Shown one piece after another: positions 1-12,700 of a DNA stretch of 64,000 bases (its first letter is position 1; the number at the start of each line of letters is the position of its first letter). The notes under the pieces were generated by a model. It worked only from the letters and a program-made list of their open reading frames with translations, was not told the origin of the DNA and did not search any database. Made by a program: the position numbers and the translations under genes. Origin of the DNA: Chaetorhynchus papuensis. Its lineage: Eukaryota > Chordata > Aves > Passeriformes > Rhipiduridae. The stretch covers positions 372,001 to 436,000 of the forward strand of contig VWYX01000674.1 of assembly GCA_013396525.1 (NCBI GenBank). Reading direction: 5' to 3'.

Positions 1-1033
1 GAACTTCTTTAAATTCCCCCATCTGTTCTGGCCAGCCATTTATGAGTAATTCTCAACATTTCAGCCACCTGAAAAAAAGACAGTGAGTTCTAGGCACAAA
101 CACTTCCTAAGCAGTTAATTAATATTCAGGATAACAGATGATTAAATCACAGTGTTTTGTTCTTTCTGTGGGCTTTGTTTCGCAACTGGATTCCTGGCTG
201 CTTTTTGTCTCTAGCATTTCTCTCCTGCTTCTGGCAGATGAAATGGAGGTGGAAAAAAAAAAGGGAGGGAAGTTCTTGGGTAGCATGAGGATTACAGTAA
301 TTTCCAATCCTTCAGAAAGAAAGAGTTTGCTCAGGGAACAGATAACCTAATGCTCTTCCACCCCACTTTATTTTTATTTTTCTTAAACTTATGTTTAGAG
401 TTGTTTGCAATGATAAAGTTATACAACCCAGGTACAAAGTTTACTACAGTTATCCCCTTTCTGCCACCAAATCCACATGGAATGTACCTCCCACCCATGG
501 ATTTCCTCCACTTTTTTTGTCGTTGCTGTGTGCAATATGAAACAGAAAACTGCAATTAGAGAGATCCTCAATCATACACCTACAGGTCACTGACATTTGG
601 TTCATACCCAAGCCGATGTGAATGTAGATGCCACTCATCAAATGGACAATTATGCCATGGATAACAAATCATCTCGACTCTCTAAATTAAACAACAGTAT
701 TAGCACAGGGACAAAGTTACTTTCAAAGCATTCTTGGTATTCTGTCTGATTACCTGTCCTTGCTCAAAACAAAGGGAGAACTGTCTTCACACTGCTCTAC
801 TTATGTTTCCTTTCAGTGTTCTGAAATAAGAGCTGTTCAAGTACTTGAGTTTTGTTTTCAGTTGGAAAGGTCATCTGGGGTGTACACTTTTTTAATAAGG
901 AGAAAGGGAAAGAGTTGAAATTTGAAAAAGTCTCCAAGAAGTTATATAAAAAGTATAATCAGTGAAAGAATAACAGTCTAAGAGCCTACAGAATCTAATT
1001 CTCTTTTGAAAAAGAAAAGCAATGACTACTTAC
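1..1033 (-). other. VOPP1: VOPP1 intron 2, 5' portion (partial)
   Basis: On the minus strand this follows the exon 2 donor site, which reads GTAAGTAGTC going leftwards from 1033. I looked for the next expected VOPP1 exon, which in the human protein continues with isoleucine and then the cysteine-rich CRSYEDCCG stretch. No such frame appears here, so exon 3 lies left of the window. The sequence is AT-rich with no recognisable repeat or RNA gene. The short open frames on both strands overlap one another and look like chance. Confidence 0.85.
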
Positions 1034-1092
1034 ATATAATATGTAGGATATAATCCTTCAAAGTACCAGCAATGCTTTTTGGCCTCTGTACA
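1034..1092 (-). CDS. VOPP1: VOPP1 coding exon 2
   Basis: This 59-nt exon encodes CTEAKKHCWYFEGLYPTYY plus the first two bases (AT) of an isoleucine codon. I recognise it as the N-terminal luminal segment of VOPP1, just after the signal peptide; from memory it is identical to human. A pyrimidine-rich tract ending TTTCTTTGTAG precedes it and a strong donor GTAAGTAG follows it. It begins in phase 0, which matches the GAG codon ending exon 1, and ends in phase 2. VOPP1 is a small single-pass type I membrane protein of lysosomal and late-endosomal vesicles. It is reported to bind and sequester the tumour suppressor WWOX through C-terminal PPxY motifs, and when overexpressed to raise NF-kappaB activity; human VOPP1 is often co-amplified with EGFR. 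The membrane segment and proline-rich tail are encoded outside this window. The frame is intact, with no stop or frameshift. Confidence 0.95.
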
Positions 1093-1763
1093 CTACAAAG
1101 AAAGAAAAATATGGTATTAATATTTACATAGGATAACGTACAGTTATAAACACAAGCTTAGAGTATTTATAAATACTGTGACTCCGAGCAGTTACGAAAG
1201 GTTTATATTCTCAAAGATTTCCCAATCCAGATACACACAGCAAGTGGGAAGTCAGTTCATGTAAATGGCAGCGTGTCCTGCCAGGATTCAGATCCCTCAC
1301 GCAGGGCTTTGTCTGGAGGGCCCCCACAGCTTCCCACAGTTCCTGAACTAAGTCAGTACATTTGGCGCAGACCCAGGATCCAGCTGCATGTGTTCCCTGG
1401 CAGAACTGCTGCCTTAAAAGACCATGGACAACTTAAGAGCACATGCATGACTGTAGTCCCTTACAAGACCTCCAAGGCACAAGCAATTTGATGGTACCAC
1501 ACATATGACTACACAGTAAATTCAACAGTTATAGGGAATTATTCCTCTTTCTGGAAGTGTGTGACATGCAGAGCCAGGCTCAGGAAGGAGCAGAATGGAG
1601 AACCATCTATCCCATCTCCTCTTCCTAGGGCTTGGAAATGTCTCAAGTGTTCATTATAATTGTGGGGAAAGGAAACTGCTTTCTGCAGCTCAGGGATATT
1701 GTTCTCTTTTGCAGATTGCCAGCACATTCCTGCTACAGGAAGGTGACAGGCATTTTCTCAGCA

Positions 1764-1845
1764 TGCGTGTGCCGGCGACGTGAGAAGCGCTCGTCGTTAC
1801 GGGCACTGCCAGAGCGCAGGCGACAGCTCGGAACAATAGCGGCCC
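1764..1845. other. Isolated CpG-dense patch in intron 1
   Basis: About 80 bp contain around ten CpG dinucleotides, including GCCGGCGACG, GCGCTCGTCG and CGCAGGCGAC, inside otherwise CpG-poor intronic DNA. It is followed at about 1848-1853 by an AATAAA motif on the plus strand. I cannot assign it to a repeat family. It could be a remnant of a CpG-rich insertion such as an LTR piece, or a small regulatory element about 0.7 kb inside intron 1 from exon 2. Confidence 0.4.
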
Positions 1846-3496
1846 CTAATAAAGAAAAACAGATGTCAAGCCCAAACTCCACACAATGCACAAAATACTT
1901 CTGTGTATCCCACTGACATCACCAGCACAAAATGCCATCTTCACTGCAGACACAGCTCCGGGAGCTCCCCTGAAAGCTGCATTATCCCATCATACACAGG
2001 CAGGGCGTTGCGGGATGCCCACTGCCGAGCAGTGAGGACTATCTGGGGTTTTAGCAACAATTCCCTCTGCAGCTCACACCTGACACCTGATGTTGAAGAG
2101 CCGCTGGCACACTGCCGGTGTTTGGATCATTCTTCATGTTCACTTAGCAGCTCACCTTTAAATAACAGCTCGTACAAGTTTATTAGCCTTCCTGAATCCC
2201 AGAATACTAAATGAATCCAGTTAAGACAAAGACGAAGTGGTTTTAGATCCCTGACTCTCACTCTTCATGAATAAAAAAGGCTGCAAACTCTTTAATGAGC
2301 ATCTGATGAGCTAAATCACAGTCAGATCAATTACAGTCCATGAAGACAAACTGCTATGGATTAAATTGTTAAGAGTGGTACAAGAGACTGGGGGAGGAGG
2401 AGAAGATGCTTTTGATGCATGTGATCAGGCCTTTTTCCAGTAACACAACAGGCTCACACCAGTCTATGAGATATACAAGCTTTAGCTTATGGTGAAAGGA
2501 CCAGTCCTCATTCCCTAGGATAAACCCAGCAGAAACCTTGTTCCCCTCTCAAATTAATGCCACGTTCCAGGCAGCGTATTCAGGAGGACTCCCTAGCTTC
2601 TGCTGAAGCAAGTGGTGTTCAAAGATCCATCTCTGCATTCACCCTACTCCCTCCTTCTCCCCCCTCCTTCAAAGTTTCCAACTTTTTAACCCTTTCTTCC
2701 AAATATCTTCAAAAGCTGGCTGTTTCCTCTTACTCTAAAATTAGAAATGTGTCAAGTTTCTCTCCACAGCACCGTGCAAACCTATGTGCATTGAAAAACC
2801 CAGCAGGCATGCTGCCGAGTCACTGAAAAATATTTTGGCTCTTCACCTTTGAAGACTGTAGATCAGCAGACGTGTTGGCTAAAATCCCAGTGCCTGCAGG
2901 TCAACCCCTTGGGAAGCCTCATTTCAGAGTACAGCTTGAGGTGTGCACTGCCATTGCTACAGTCAATGCTTCTCAGCCAATATGAGTCACCATTTACCTC
3001 AACAGCCTTCGAGTCTTTTGTCAGGCTCAAGCATTTGAACTGATGTTTTCCCAGAAATGTTTCTGAGCACGTGGAGCCTGCACACCCTTTACAAGTGTAA
3101 AGCAGACATTTATATTCAGCACTCCCCCCCATATTTTTATCTGCTGTACAAGTTCTAAAAGGAAATGGGAAGATTCCTCCTTCCAACATCTCCCTAACTG
3201 TAAGATTTCTGTTTCTGCCTCTAAACAATCCTCTTTTTCAGACAGCCAATCTGCTTACTGCTGTCACAAGAAAGGCTCCAGCCTGGGAAAGTTTCTTCCA
3301 TCTTACAGGGCTTAGATACCTGCACCAAACATCCTTCAGTGCCCAGATTTACTTTTAAATTGGCCCTGGAATAGCAGGCACCAATCCCAGTTCTGCCTTT
3401 TTTTAATATCACAGTGCTATGAATACTGCATGGCAGTTGTTCAGCTCTCCTACATGGGAATCGGGCAAAAAAAGCAAGTGGACCTCAAATGTGAGC

Positions 3497-3630
3497 AGCA
3501 GAGCCAAATCTGATCCACATGACATGTCAGACAGATTTACACGCACAAGGGCAAACCGCTGAGCTCCCTGCTCAGTTAAAACTCCCACCGATCTCCATGG
3601 CAACTTTGCTCCAGTAAAGCCTGACATAAA
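3497..3630. repeat. Ancient amniote interspersed repeat relic (probable)
   Basis: Phrases such as 'gccaaatctgatc', 'aaaactcccaccgatctccatggcaa' and 'tttgctccagtaaag' resemble degraded old amniote repeats. Those repeats characteristically alternate 'aaactcccattgacttcaatgg' with 'gccaaatcctg'. The match is by recognition only and the copy is heavily diverged, so family and orientation are uncertain. Confidence 0.4.
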
Positions 3631-6600
3631 GCAGGCGGCTACTAACCACCCTCTCTACTGCTGGTTAGCAGACTTCACAGGAATTCGCTGCTGAGAGTAA
3701 GTCGAGAATGTCGCTGCCTCCAAGGATTCGAGTGTCTTTAGCACTCAGGCACCAGAGAGATGAACGGGGCTCAGGGTACAGATTAGCTTTTCCCACCCCA
3801 AATACATCCTCTGAAGAAGGCTATGATGATCCGCCTCTTGCCAAGATCCAAATTATTATTCTGAGCGGTGCTGGCCTCATAGCTAAGCTGGTGGAGAGCC
3901 ATACAAGAGCAAGAGGAGACATATGCCATCAGCATCAGGCTCTCAGCCTTTGGAGAGCAATGTCCTTGTGGTTGTTTGAGACTATTAAACCCTCAAGAAA
4001 CCACAGCTGGCAGGAACTCTCTGCAGCCCACACACCAGATGCAAAGGGAAGATCAGTCATATTGCTGCAATACAATAGGACCTCACACATCAGCATGGGT
4101 GCCCGCTCCGCCAGCTCCCATACAACGACAGGCTGTATCTCAGACTTTCTAACAAGCATTCATTCATGCATTTAAGAAGCCATTTACTCATTCACCAATA
4201 GCCAAAAAAGTGTGTCTATGGTTTTAAAACTAAGATTAGGTACAGCCCTACTGATACTTCCAGCTTTTCCAGGGAAAGGACTCTGCACATTTCTCTTATA
4301 AAATTTTCCCTTCTATGCGCTTTAAGAATTTGGCACAGCTATAAAATATAAGTACGAGAGTACATTCATTTTTAAAGTAAATTATGCAGGTCTAATTGGG
4401 TGTGCATGTGTAATCTTTAGAGAATTAATGGTATGTGAATTAGCCAGATGCTTGAATACATTCCTTAAGTTTGCAAAGAAAATAAGAGAAAGAGAAAAAA
4501 CACAAGACTTGTTTTTTTGTTTGTTTGATTTTAAATAAATCAGCATCTGTCTTGCAGCCTGTTTTCTTTGCAAGACTGTAGCAATGCGAATTGCAAGCTG
4601 TCCTTTTCTGTGGCCTCTAAATTATTTCAGATTTCCGTTTTAAGAAAGGAAACTGCTTCCTGCCACAGATTGATATTGCAAATGTTACTGCTGCTAGTAA
4701 GAACAATGAGAAATAGGAGTTACTAAAACATTAGCCAAAGGCTGGTTTTGATCACACCATAAAATACAGAACACAAAATTCACATGTACGCACACGGTGT
4801 GGGGGATGCTGGAGCAGGCAGCCTGCTCACTGAATGTCAGGTGGTACTCCACAGATATGCTTTGCAGGATTTGCAGAAATACTATCTCTAGCAGGAATAT
4901 CCCCCATATTGCACATCATTATCTCTCAGCCCACAGGACAACAAAAAGAAAATAGATCTGATCAAGTCATTCCCCTTTGTAATCAAGGGATTCACACCCA
5001 GTGCCTTCATTGGAGGTTTGGAAATTATTAACAAAAAAGTAAAAGCAAATAAAGCTCCATATGCATATTCCAGTACGAGTGCAATCCATTTTTGTTACGG
5101 GTACCAACGAAAAAAGCAGCCTGCTGTGGACAGCTGTGCCTGTGGAGGGCAGACAGAGGGCAATTGCTATCTGTATGCTGAAGGGACATCCAGAGTGAGT
5201 TTGTGACATCTGCTCTAAGCCAGATTCTGTAGGTGCTGCTATCAGTCACAAGGCCAATGAAACCCTATCAGTTACCAGCAACTGAGGGTGAGCCTTGTTC
5301 TTTTCCAATATGTATTACAGTTGTAAGGGTCCAAGGTAGATTCAGAAGGAAAGAAAACAGGTATTTAACAGTGACCTGCCATACTGATATGATGGAAGTG
5401 GCTCCTGGTATTCTGGGATGACCTGCTTAGTGGCTGTAACCTCCCATGTAGCTGGGTATATGCTGCACATTAGCAGGGTGCAAGATGATCCACATGGCAG
5501 TCTTGTGGCTACAGCCTCTGAGGCTCTGCTCGGATTAGTACACAGATGAACAGGAAGAAAGAGTCAGAAGTATCTAAGACATGGGATGAGATCTTATTGT
5601 TTCTGAGCATCACACAGTCTTATTCTGACACAGAGCCAGAACTCTGTCTTCCATAACTGCTGTATCAAACTAGTAACTGAGAAAATGGGAAGGACAACAC
5701 CTTTCTCACCACATGGCTCCACAGCATCTGAGGAATAACTGTCTATACCTGCTGCCTCTGGTACAGAAGGCCACTTGCAAAATTCAGATCTTTCCTGGTT
5801 TTATTGGTCACCACACCTGGGAAGTACTTGATGAAGCCCAGACAAAATGAAGAGAAAGTCTACAGTGCAACTTCAGACTAAATAAGCAGTTCCAGAAGGC
5901 ACATTATTGGGTAAGAATCACAAGGTTTTATGGGATCTGACCTTTAAAATTGCATCAGTTTTCAGAACACTATCCCCTTCAGTGCCTAGACAAGAGCTGG
6001 AAGCATTAGGAGATACAAGCTGGGCTGTATCAGAAGGATACTTCTGTATGCTGAAAGTTTGAAAGACTGGATTTGCAGACACAAGAATATGAGGCATCCT
6101 GTTCTTCCATAGCCAAGAAAAGGGCAAAATATCCATTAAAGTAAGAGCATATATGAAACTGGAAAGTGCAGCCTAAGGGTGAAGACAATTTGCTAGAGAA
6201 AACACATTTTGTTTTAGCCTTGCCTGAATCCATCAAAATTCATCCCTACTTCTTCCCTGGTGATGCTAACAGCTGAGGATGAAAGTAGCCCATCTTCAAA
6301 ACTATTCTAAGACACTGAGCTCACAAGCCATGTTACCAGTGACTTCAACATATATCCTTGTTGCAAAAGACAGGTAAAACCCAGGATTATGTGCAGGTAT
6401 TTTTATTTACTGAAGTAATGAGGAAACAGCAGAAAGTTCTTGTATAAAAGGATGCCAATCCTTTGTCAAGCTTTCCCTCCCATTTAGCACTAAACAGAAC
6501 AAATACTATTTCATTTATACAACTCTTTCATCAATACCAAGATTACAAAGTCATATAACTCATACTATAAAGAATGATTTTCATATATTTCATTAGGAGT

Positions 6601-6970
6601 TGGTGTTGCTTAGACTTTTTGTCGGTTCTCTAAGAAAGAAGGGAATATTTCTTATATAGGATTCTTAAAAGAAACAACTTTTCCACCCTGAATTAATCAG
6701 TGTGTGTTTTGCAGCAGTAAAAAATTTCAGCACAAGCATCTAATTCTTATTACTTCTAGTGCTGTTCAGAGCATATATATTAATCATCATATTTTTATTT
6801 AGAATTAATGTGGGTTTAGCACTAGATAGCTTCCCATCACAAAGCATTACTTTATATTTAGATCTATTAACCCTTCCCACAGAAGAAATACAAATATCCA
6901 TTATGTGCCATTTCATTTCAGCAACCTGACTCATTTATTTGTTCAAATTTTTTTGTTTGGTTTTTGGTTG

Positions 6971-6988
6971 TTTTTTTTTTTTTTTTTT
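6971..6988. repeat. Poly-T run (18 bases)
   Basis: An uninterrupted run of T follows a T/G-rich stretch starting near 6947. It could be a simple low-complexity tract or, read on the minus strand, the poly-A tail of an old retrocopy. No gene-like sequence is recognisable to its right, where such a copy's body would lie. Confidence 0.75.
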
Positions 6989-7126
6989 GGCCATAATGCA
7001 GCAAATTGCAAATGCACTTCAGTCCCAGAACAATACAGTTTCAATTGAATATAATTCCTTCATCCATATCCAAGGGAGGAAAAAAGGAAGAAATAAAAGG
7101 CAAAGCAAGGCACCCTTACTTTTCAG

Positions 7127-7245
7127 AGCCCAGGGCAGGGAGGGTGCGGGGCCGGCGCTCAGCACCGCGGACAGCGCCCTCCGTCCCCGCGGTGCCCCCG
7201 CGCTGCTGCACCTTCCCCCGCACAGCCCGACCGGGGCAATAAATC
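7127..7245. other. Small GC- and CpG-rich patch in intron 1
   Basis: About 120 bp contain a dense set of CpGs (for example GGGGCCGGCG, CACCGCGGAC, CCCCGCGGTG and CCCGCGCTG), flanked by AT-rich intron. It lies just right of the poly-T run and about 120 bp left of a CR1 copy. It is too short for a standard CpG island but stands out locally. It may be an alternative promoter, an enhancer or a GC-rich insertion. Confidence 0.45.
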
Positions 7246-7365
7246 ATCGATACAAAACCTCACCCACACGCATCACCTCGCGCAGCTCTCTCTCCGTCCT
7301 CAGAAGTCACACCTACTATCTCTTCACATCTGTGAGCACTGATATGAGAAATCAATAAGCACAAC

Positions 7366-8035
7366 TATCACAGAATCACAGAATATCGCAGCTTGAAAGG
7401 GCCCCATAAGAATCATTCAGTCCAAGTCCCTGTTCCTCACAGGACCACCTAACACTAATCCTTAGGGCTTAGAGCATCCTCCAGATGTTCCTTGAACTCT
7501 GACAGGCTTGGTGCCATGACCACTTCCCTGGGAGGCTGTTCCAGTCACCTTCTCAGTGAAGAACCTTTTCCTAATGTGCAACATGAAATTCCCCTGATGC
7601 AGCTTCATTCCATCCCCTCATGTCTTACTGCTGGTCACCAGAGAGAGATCGGCACCTCCCCATCCACTACCCCTCTTGAGGAAGTTACAGACTTCAGTGA
7701 GATCACCCTCAGCCTTCTTTTCTCCAGGCTCCACAAAACAAGTGATCCCAGTTGTCTCTCATTAAGTCTTGTCCTCCACGTCTTTCACCACCTCAGTCAC
7801 CCTCCTCTTGATGCTCACTAATAATTTTATGTTCTTCTAATATTGTGGCACCCAAAGCTGCACACAGGACTCCAGGTGGAGCCACACCAATGCAGTGCAG
7901 AGCAGGACAGTAACTTCCCTGACCAGCTGGCAATGCTGTGCCTGACGCATCCAGGACACAGTTGGCCCTTTTGGCTTCCAGGGCATAGTGTTGACTCATA
8001 TTCAACTTGACATCAACCCAAACCACCATCAGACT
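7366..8035 (-). mobile_element. CR1 LINE, 3' part, minus strand
   Basis: The left edge reads 'tcacagaatcacagaat', which is the reverse complement of the avian CR1 3' terminus, so the element runs right to left. Further typical CR1 3' phrases (seen reversed) are the 'gaggctgttccag' and 'gaagaaccttttcctaatg' region, the 'ctccaggctccacaaaac' region, and 'cacccaaagctgcacacaggactccagg'. Only the 3' terminal part is present, as is usual for 5'-truncated CR1 copies. It is moderately diverged and has no intact reverse transcriptase. It lies in the same transcriptional sense as VOPP1. Confidence 0.92.
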
Positions 8036-9705
8036 GCTTTGGATGGAACAACTGTACTCAATCTTTTTCAAACTGTTTGGAAAGCATAGTTATGGTAGTT
8101 GTCACAGTTATGTGAAATACCCAGCTCGGTTCTACATGAGAATGTCAAACCAGATCCTTACAAAACTGCCAAGTGGTCCTCAGTATCAGAGAAGTTTAGG
8201 ACTTGCTTTACCTTCCTATTTCTACACCCATGAATGCAGCAATAACTGCACAAACATAAAAGCTGGAGAGAGGGGGTGTTTAAACCTTCCTGGTGGAACT
8301 CATCTTACACTGAAAGTTCTAATGTCAGACCTGCAAGAAAGCATGAGCCATGCCACATCCTGAAGGCATTTTCACCCAAGAAAAGCAAAAAAGACCCAAC
8401 ATTCCACTGGAGTCTGAAACTTCAAGGGGGTAGTGGCAGACTTTTTTGTTCCAACTGCAAACAAACAGATGTAATGCTTTCCCAGCTCCATCTGCAGAGG
8501 TTGATCCATTCCAAATGGTACTGGGCAGGTTCCACAGCTTCAAAATTGCACTTAGCTTCTGCAATTACTCTGTTTCCTTTGCATAAGAAATAAAACCAAG
8601 GGTATTATTATTTGCATTCTTTAACTACAGAACAAGTCACTTCAAAAAACAGGCCATAAAGTAGGGTGCATGGCAGGAAGGGATCATTTGCCAGGAATTG
8701 AAAGAAGTCCATGCCAAGAGTGAGGACATCCACTATTTCCACCCTCAGTCTCTCTAAAAATGAAACAAACCTAAATGACATTTTTCACATAAAATGATTA
8801 GGTGATACAATGTTTTTACTTTTATGCCTCTAATGAAAACCATGAACACAGACATCAAACTAGCTTTCCTTTGACTAAGAACTGGAAGCTTTGTTCATCT
8901 CCAGCCTCGACCCTGAGTGGGCACTTTCTGCTGGCAGGAACTGATGCTATTTAGGGTAGTATTAAGGGCAAAGTCTAGTTTTAGGTTCCCCCATTTTTAC
9001 CTAAAACAACACCAGTCCATGCTGAACTGGCAAATTTGCCTGTTTCCTACATGCATTTCATTCTTCCACTTCACCATCCCAAGAATGAAAACAGCCTTTA
9101 AATTACCTAGTACTTAAATCCTCAGGGGCCGTCTTTCATCTGCGAAACTAATAAAACCAAAGGAAAGAAAGACTAAGCAAAAGAAGATTAATTCAGACTC
9201 AATTTTCTTAGTCATCTGCAGTGCAGACAAGATTAAGGCACTTAACAGCACTGTGCTACAGATGCTGATTAGTTAAGTTATGACAGCCCTTCAAAGGCTG
9301 CAGGAAAATAGATTTCTTGGATGGTCCCTAGGACACAGGGCAGTTGCTTTGGGACTTCCCAGGCTCTGTTCTGTTGATGTTATGCACCCCCCACGCACTC
9401 ATTTGTTCCACAGAGAGAGACAGCATGAGCTGAGAGGACAGAGTGCAGCTGCATAATCATGGCAACTCTTGCTCCCCTCCCTAATACCCTTATTTTTCAT
9501 TCTTGACATTTAATCCAGGCATGCACACCTTCCTCAGATTCTTCTTATGAGGAGTTACTACAAAACAAAATATTTTTTTATTCAACTAAGACTCTTCACT
9601 TTTCTGAGATATTTATTCCAAAACTGCAAATACTGGATCAAAATCCTTTGTGCTTAGAAGTCCTGAAAACATCTGTAACACTGAAGGTATCAAATCCTCA
9701 GTCTC

Positions 9706-9722
9706 AAAAAAAAAAAAAAAAA
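9706..9722. repeat. Poly-A run (17 bases)
   Basis: An uninterrupted A run follows 'cctcagtctc'. No gene-like sequence or target-site duplication is recognisable beside it, so it is treated as simple low-complexity DNA. Confidence 0.75.
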
Positions 9723-12700
9723 GATGCAGAGTCCATGACCAATCACATACCCAGCAGTGCAAGGAACAAAAGAAATCAATAATAATGAAATATTATCTAA
9801 GTGCTATTCCCCTGGAAGGTAAGAAATGCCAAGGCAAGTTCTCACCTTGAAGAGGTTATTCTAGAAACCCACCACATTCAGTGTTAGATTGTTTTTAGGA
9901 GCATCTGTTAATTTTAAATCAGATTACACACGTCATGCGTATATTAAATTAGTAAGCATCTGAACACAGTGGAGATTAAAGAGGTTACCTTGGAAACATT
10001 CTGATATTTGAAAAACAATTTCTAAAAATCCTGGCAACCCAGAATCCAGGTACTTCTTTGAGGAGAAGCATCTACTTGAATGCTTTTCTAGGGGAAGCTT
10101 CACACTTGGTCATCTCCCACCTGCTTAATAGTGAAGTCAATTATTACCTACACACCTACATTAACAACCATCATTACCATGTCCTTCATATTCTCACAAG
10201 GCCACTCAGTCTCTCAAGGGAAAAACACCGACGTACAATTTATAGTACAGGTCCAATCTCGTTTAATGGCCATACTGGGACTGGAGAAACAGTTCTAAAG
10301 GAAACCTTAGTTCATTTGTTACAGCTACATTAGTCTAACTACATTGAAGTAAATGCTGAAACTCAGCAACACAGCAAAGGGAAAGCATGGTCTGGTCTGC
10401 AAGGCTGGCTCATCCAACAGGACTGTCATACAATCATCTCCATGTCACAGTCCAGAAACCCATTTGCTCTGGGACTCAGTTACTGGAACGCTGGGAGAAG
10501 TTTATGGGTTTGGGTCCATCCAGGCTAATAATCACATTTTTTCTATTCTTGCACACAGTCTATTGAAGTTCCTACTGACTGGCAGCAAACCCATCTCTGT
10601 CTCAAACCAAAACTCTCCTCAGAGAAAGAAAGAGCACAAGAGTTGATGGAATGTTATTTGTATTTGTTTAACAAGTCAATCCAAGCTTTCAGGGAGATGC
10701 TCTGTTGTGGCTTTTAGGCAGACACTCACCAGGTAGACTGAAACATCAGTGCCTTTTAGTTCAAACTAAGAACCTAAACTGACTCCTATTCAGACAGTCC
10801 AATACACTGCCATAGCAATAGCATATGATTATTAAATTCCAGTGAGATGAATCTAACAGCTGTACCTCACAACTACTTATTCGAGCAGGAAGAAATACTA
10901 AGCATTTGTCCTTGGAGTATTTCCTGTTGAAGGACTAGAATAGCAAATAAATAGACAACCCTTTCAGGCAAGGAACAATGCCTACTGATGGCAAAGCATT
11001 TTTTCAAAGGAAGTAACCTCCTACACAAGACCTTAATATTTGCTTTTCTTTTATTAGGAGCCTGAATGTACCCAAACAATAATCTGCAATGTTCCAGATT
11101 GTCCAATTTCAACATAAACCACTAAGACTGTGACAAATCTTTTCATTTAAATCAAAAGCACATGAGTTTTGCCGTTTTTCTAAAAGGATCACTTCCTTGC
11201 TTTGAGTTATCACCCGAGGTTTTTCCACATTCAAAATAGCATCCTGGAAGGAAAAGAAGAAGAAAAAACAAAAAGGTTCTAAAGATGAGTGTTTAGACAG
11301 AGATACTGGATACACAAAACCAGACAAATTCACACAACCTCTTTGGTTAGGTTTAGAAGCCACAACTTGGCTCACACTTCCTTTCACCCCTCAAACCACT
11401 CACTTCACAACTTGACAAAGGACTTGCTGGATGGGGGTGGCTTTTTACATGTCTCCTCTCACTGTTAATCAGTGCACGCCCCTTGTTCAAACATCTGTCC
11501 ATATACACGGATTTTTCTGGGACACCATCAAGCTTTCTGCTTCCATTACTAACACTTAAAACGCAAATGTCCCAGTTATCACTGTCGGACCTCTCGCTAC
11601 CACCCTTGTGGTCTGAGGTTCATCCGATGCTCTGTTTTTCTGTTTTCCAGCTTGCAGATGATAGATCTTATTTGTGTGTTAGGAAGTTACTTGAAAAGAC
11701 ATAAAAAATTTTCAGGATTCTGTAGTGAACTCTGCCCTTTCCTTTGACAAAGACAGCGCAGACATCAAAAATCTTCTTACTAAGGTTATTTCCTCACAAG
11801 AAATATCTGAGGTTACCTCAGGGATGTTCTGCAACTGAGAAGTGCAGGAGTGAGATGAGGCATAAATGAAACATTCGCTCTTCTTTAACACATGGTCTAC
11901 ACTCCAAAAAAGCCCCAGATCCTTGCCTGGAGATATTGCTATGGATGTATAATAGCATGAGATACAGCCATAAATGTTTAATTTATAAACCTAGCAGCTA
12001 GAAAATTATTCAACTAGACTGAAAGCGCTGAGGATTTTAATAGTGCCTGCCCACACTAAGAGATGGAAATAGCACCAAGAGCTCAGAGACGAGCACAGAC
12101 ACACTTGCATATTTTGGTCAGTGTTGATAATACTGCATAAACTGAACTTTCAGAGAAAATTTAATCCCTGTGCATGTGGTGGGCAATTCCAGAGATTTCA
12201 AGGGCATTGCTTCTGCTTTCACAGGATACAGCTTGGCTTGCTGCCCCTCTCTTCATAGACCTGCCAGCTGCTCTTCCAAGTGCTGGGTTCACCTCAGAGG
12301 GGAAACAGCACTGCAGTACAAAAGCACTAAAGCTCCTACATTTCTCCAGGGCAGTTCTGTTCAGGCAAAGGACCCTTTGTACTGTAACTACAAATGCAAA
12401 CTCATGGTTTGGGAAAAAAAAGAATAGGAGCAGCAGGGCAGAGAAGCGAGGAAGACAATGACATGCCCAAGACAACTGGAAAAATATGAAGTGGAATAAA
12501 ACCTACGGCTAACTGGAATAAACGGCACTGACTCCGAGCCACAGCCAAGGCTTCTTCCCAGCAGGAGAGAAACCAACTGGGTGGCAGACAAACAAATCAC
12601 AGAGGTAGTCTCTGAATTACTGGCCACCATATAGGAATGACAGCATCTTGCAAAGGTACTGATGAAGGGAAAACTCCACTGGCTTTGTCATTTTTATACT

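Noticed and set aside
3708..4175. 155-codon plus-strand open frame, the longest of the intronic plus-strand frames
   Set aside because: No domain, signal or repeat pattern is recognisable and no splice or promoter context was found. A frame this long can occur by chance in DNA of balanced composition.
11109..11387. Minus-strand frame after a good pyrimidine tract and CAG (DAILNVEKPRVITQ...), considered as a VOPP1 or nested terminal exon
   Set aside because: No matching VOPP1 sequence, no good donor, and the frame ends in a stop after about 45 codons with no recognisable family. The AATAAA-like motif to its left is weak evidence alone.
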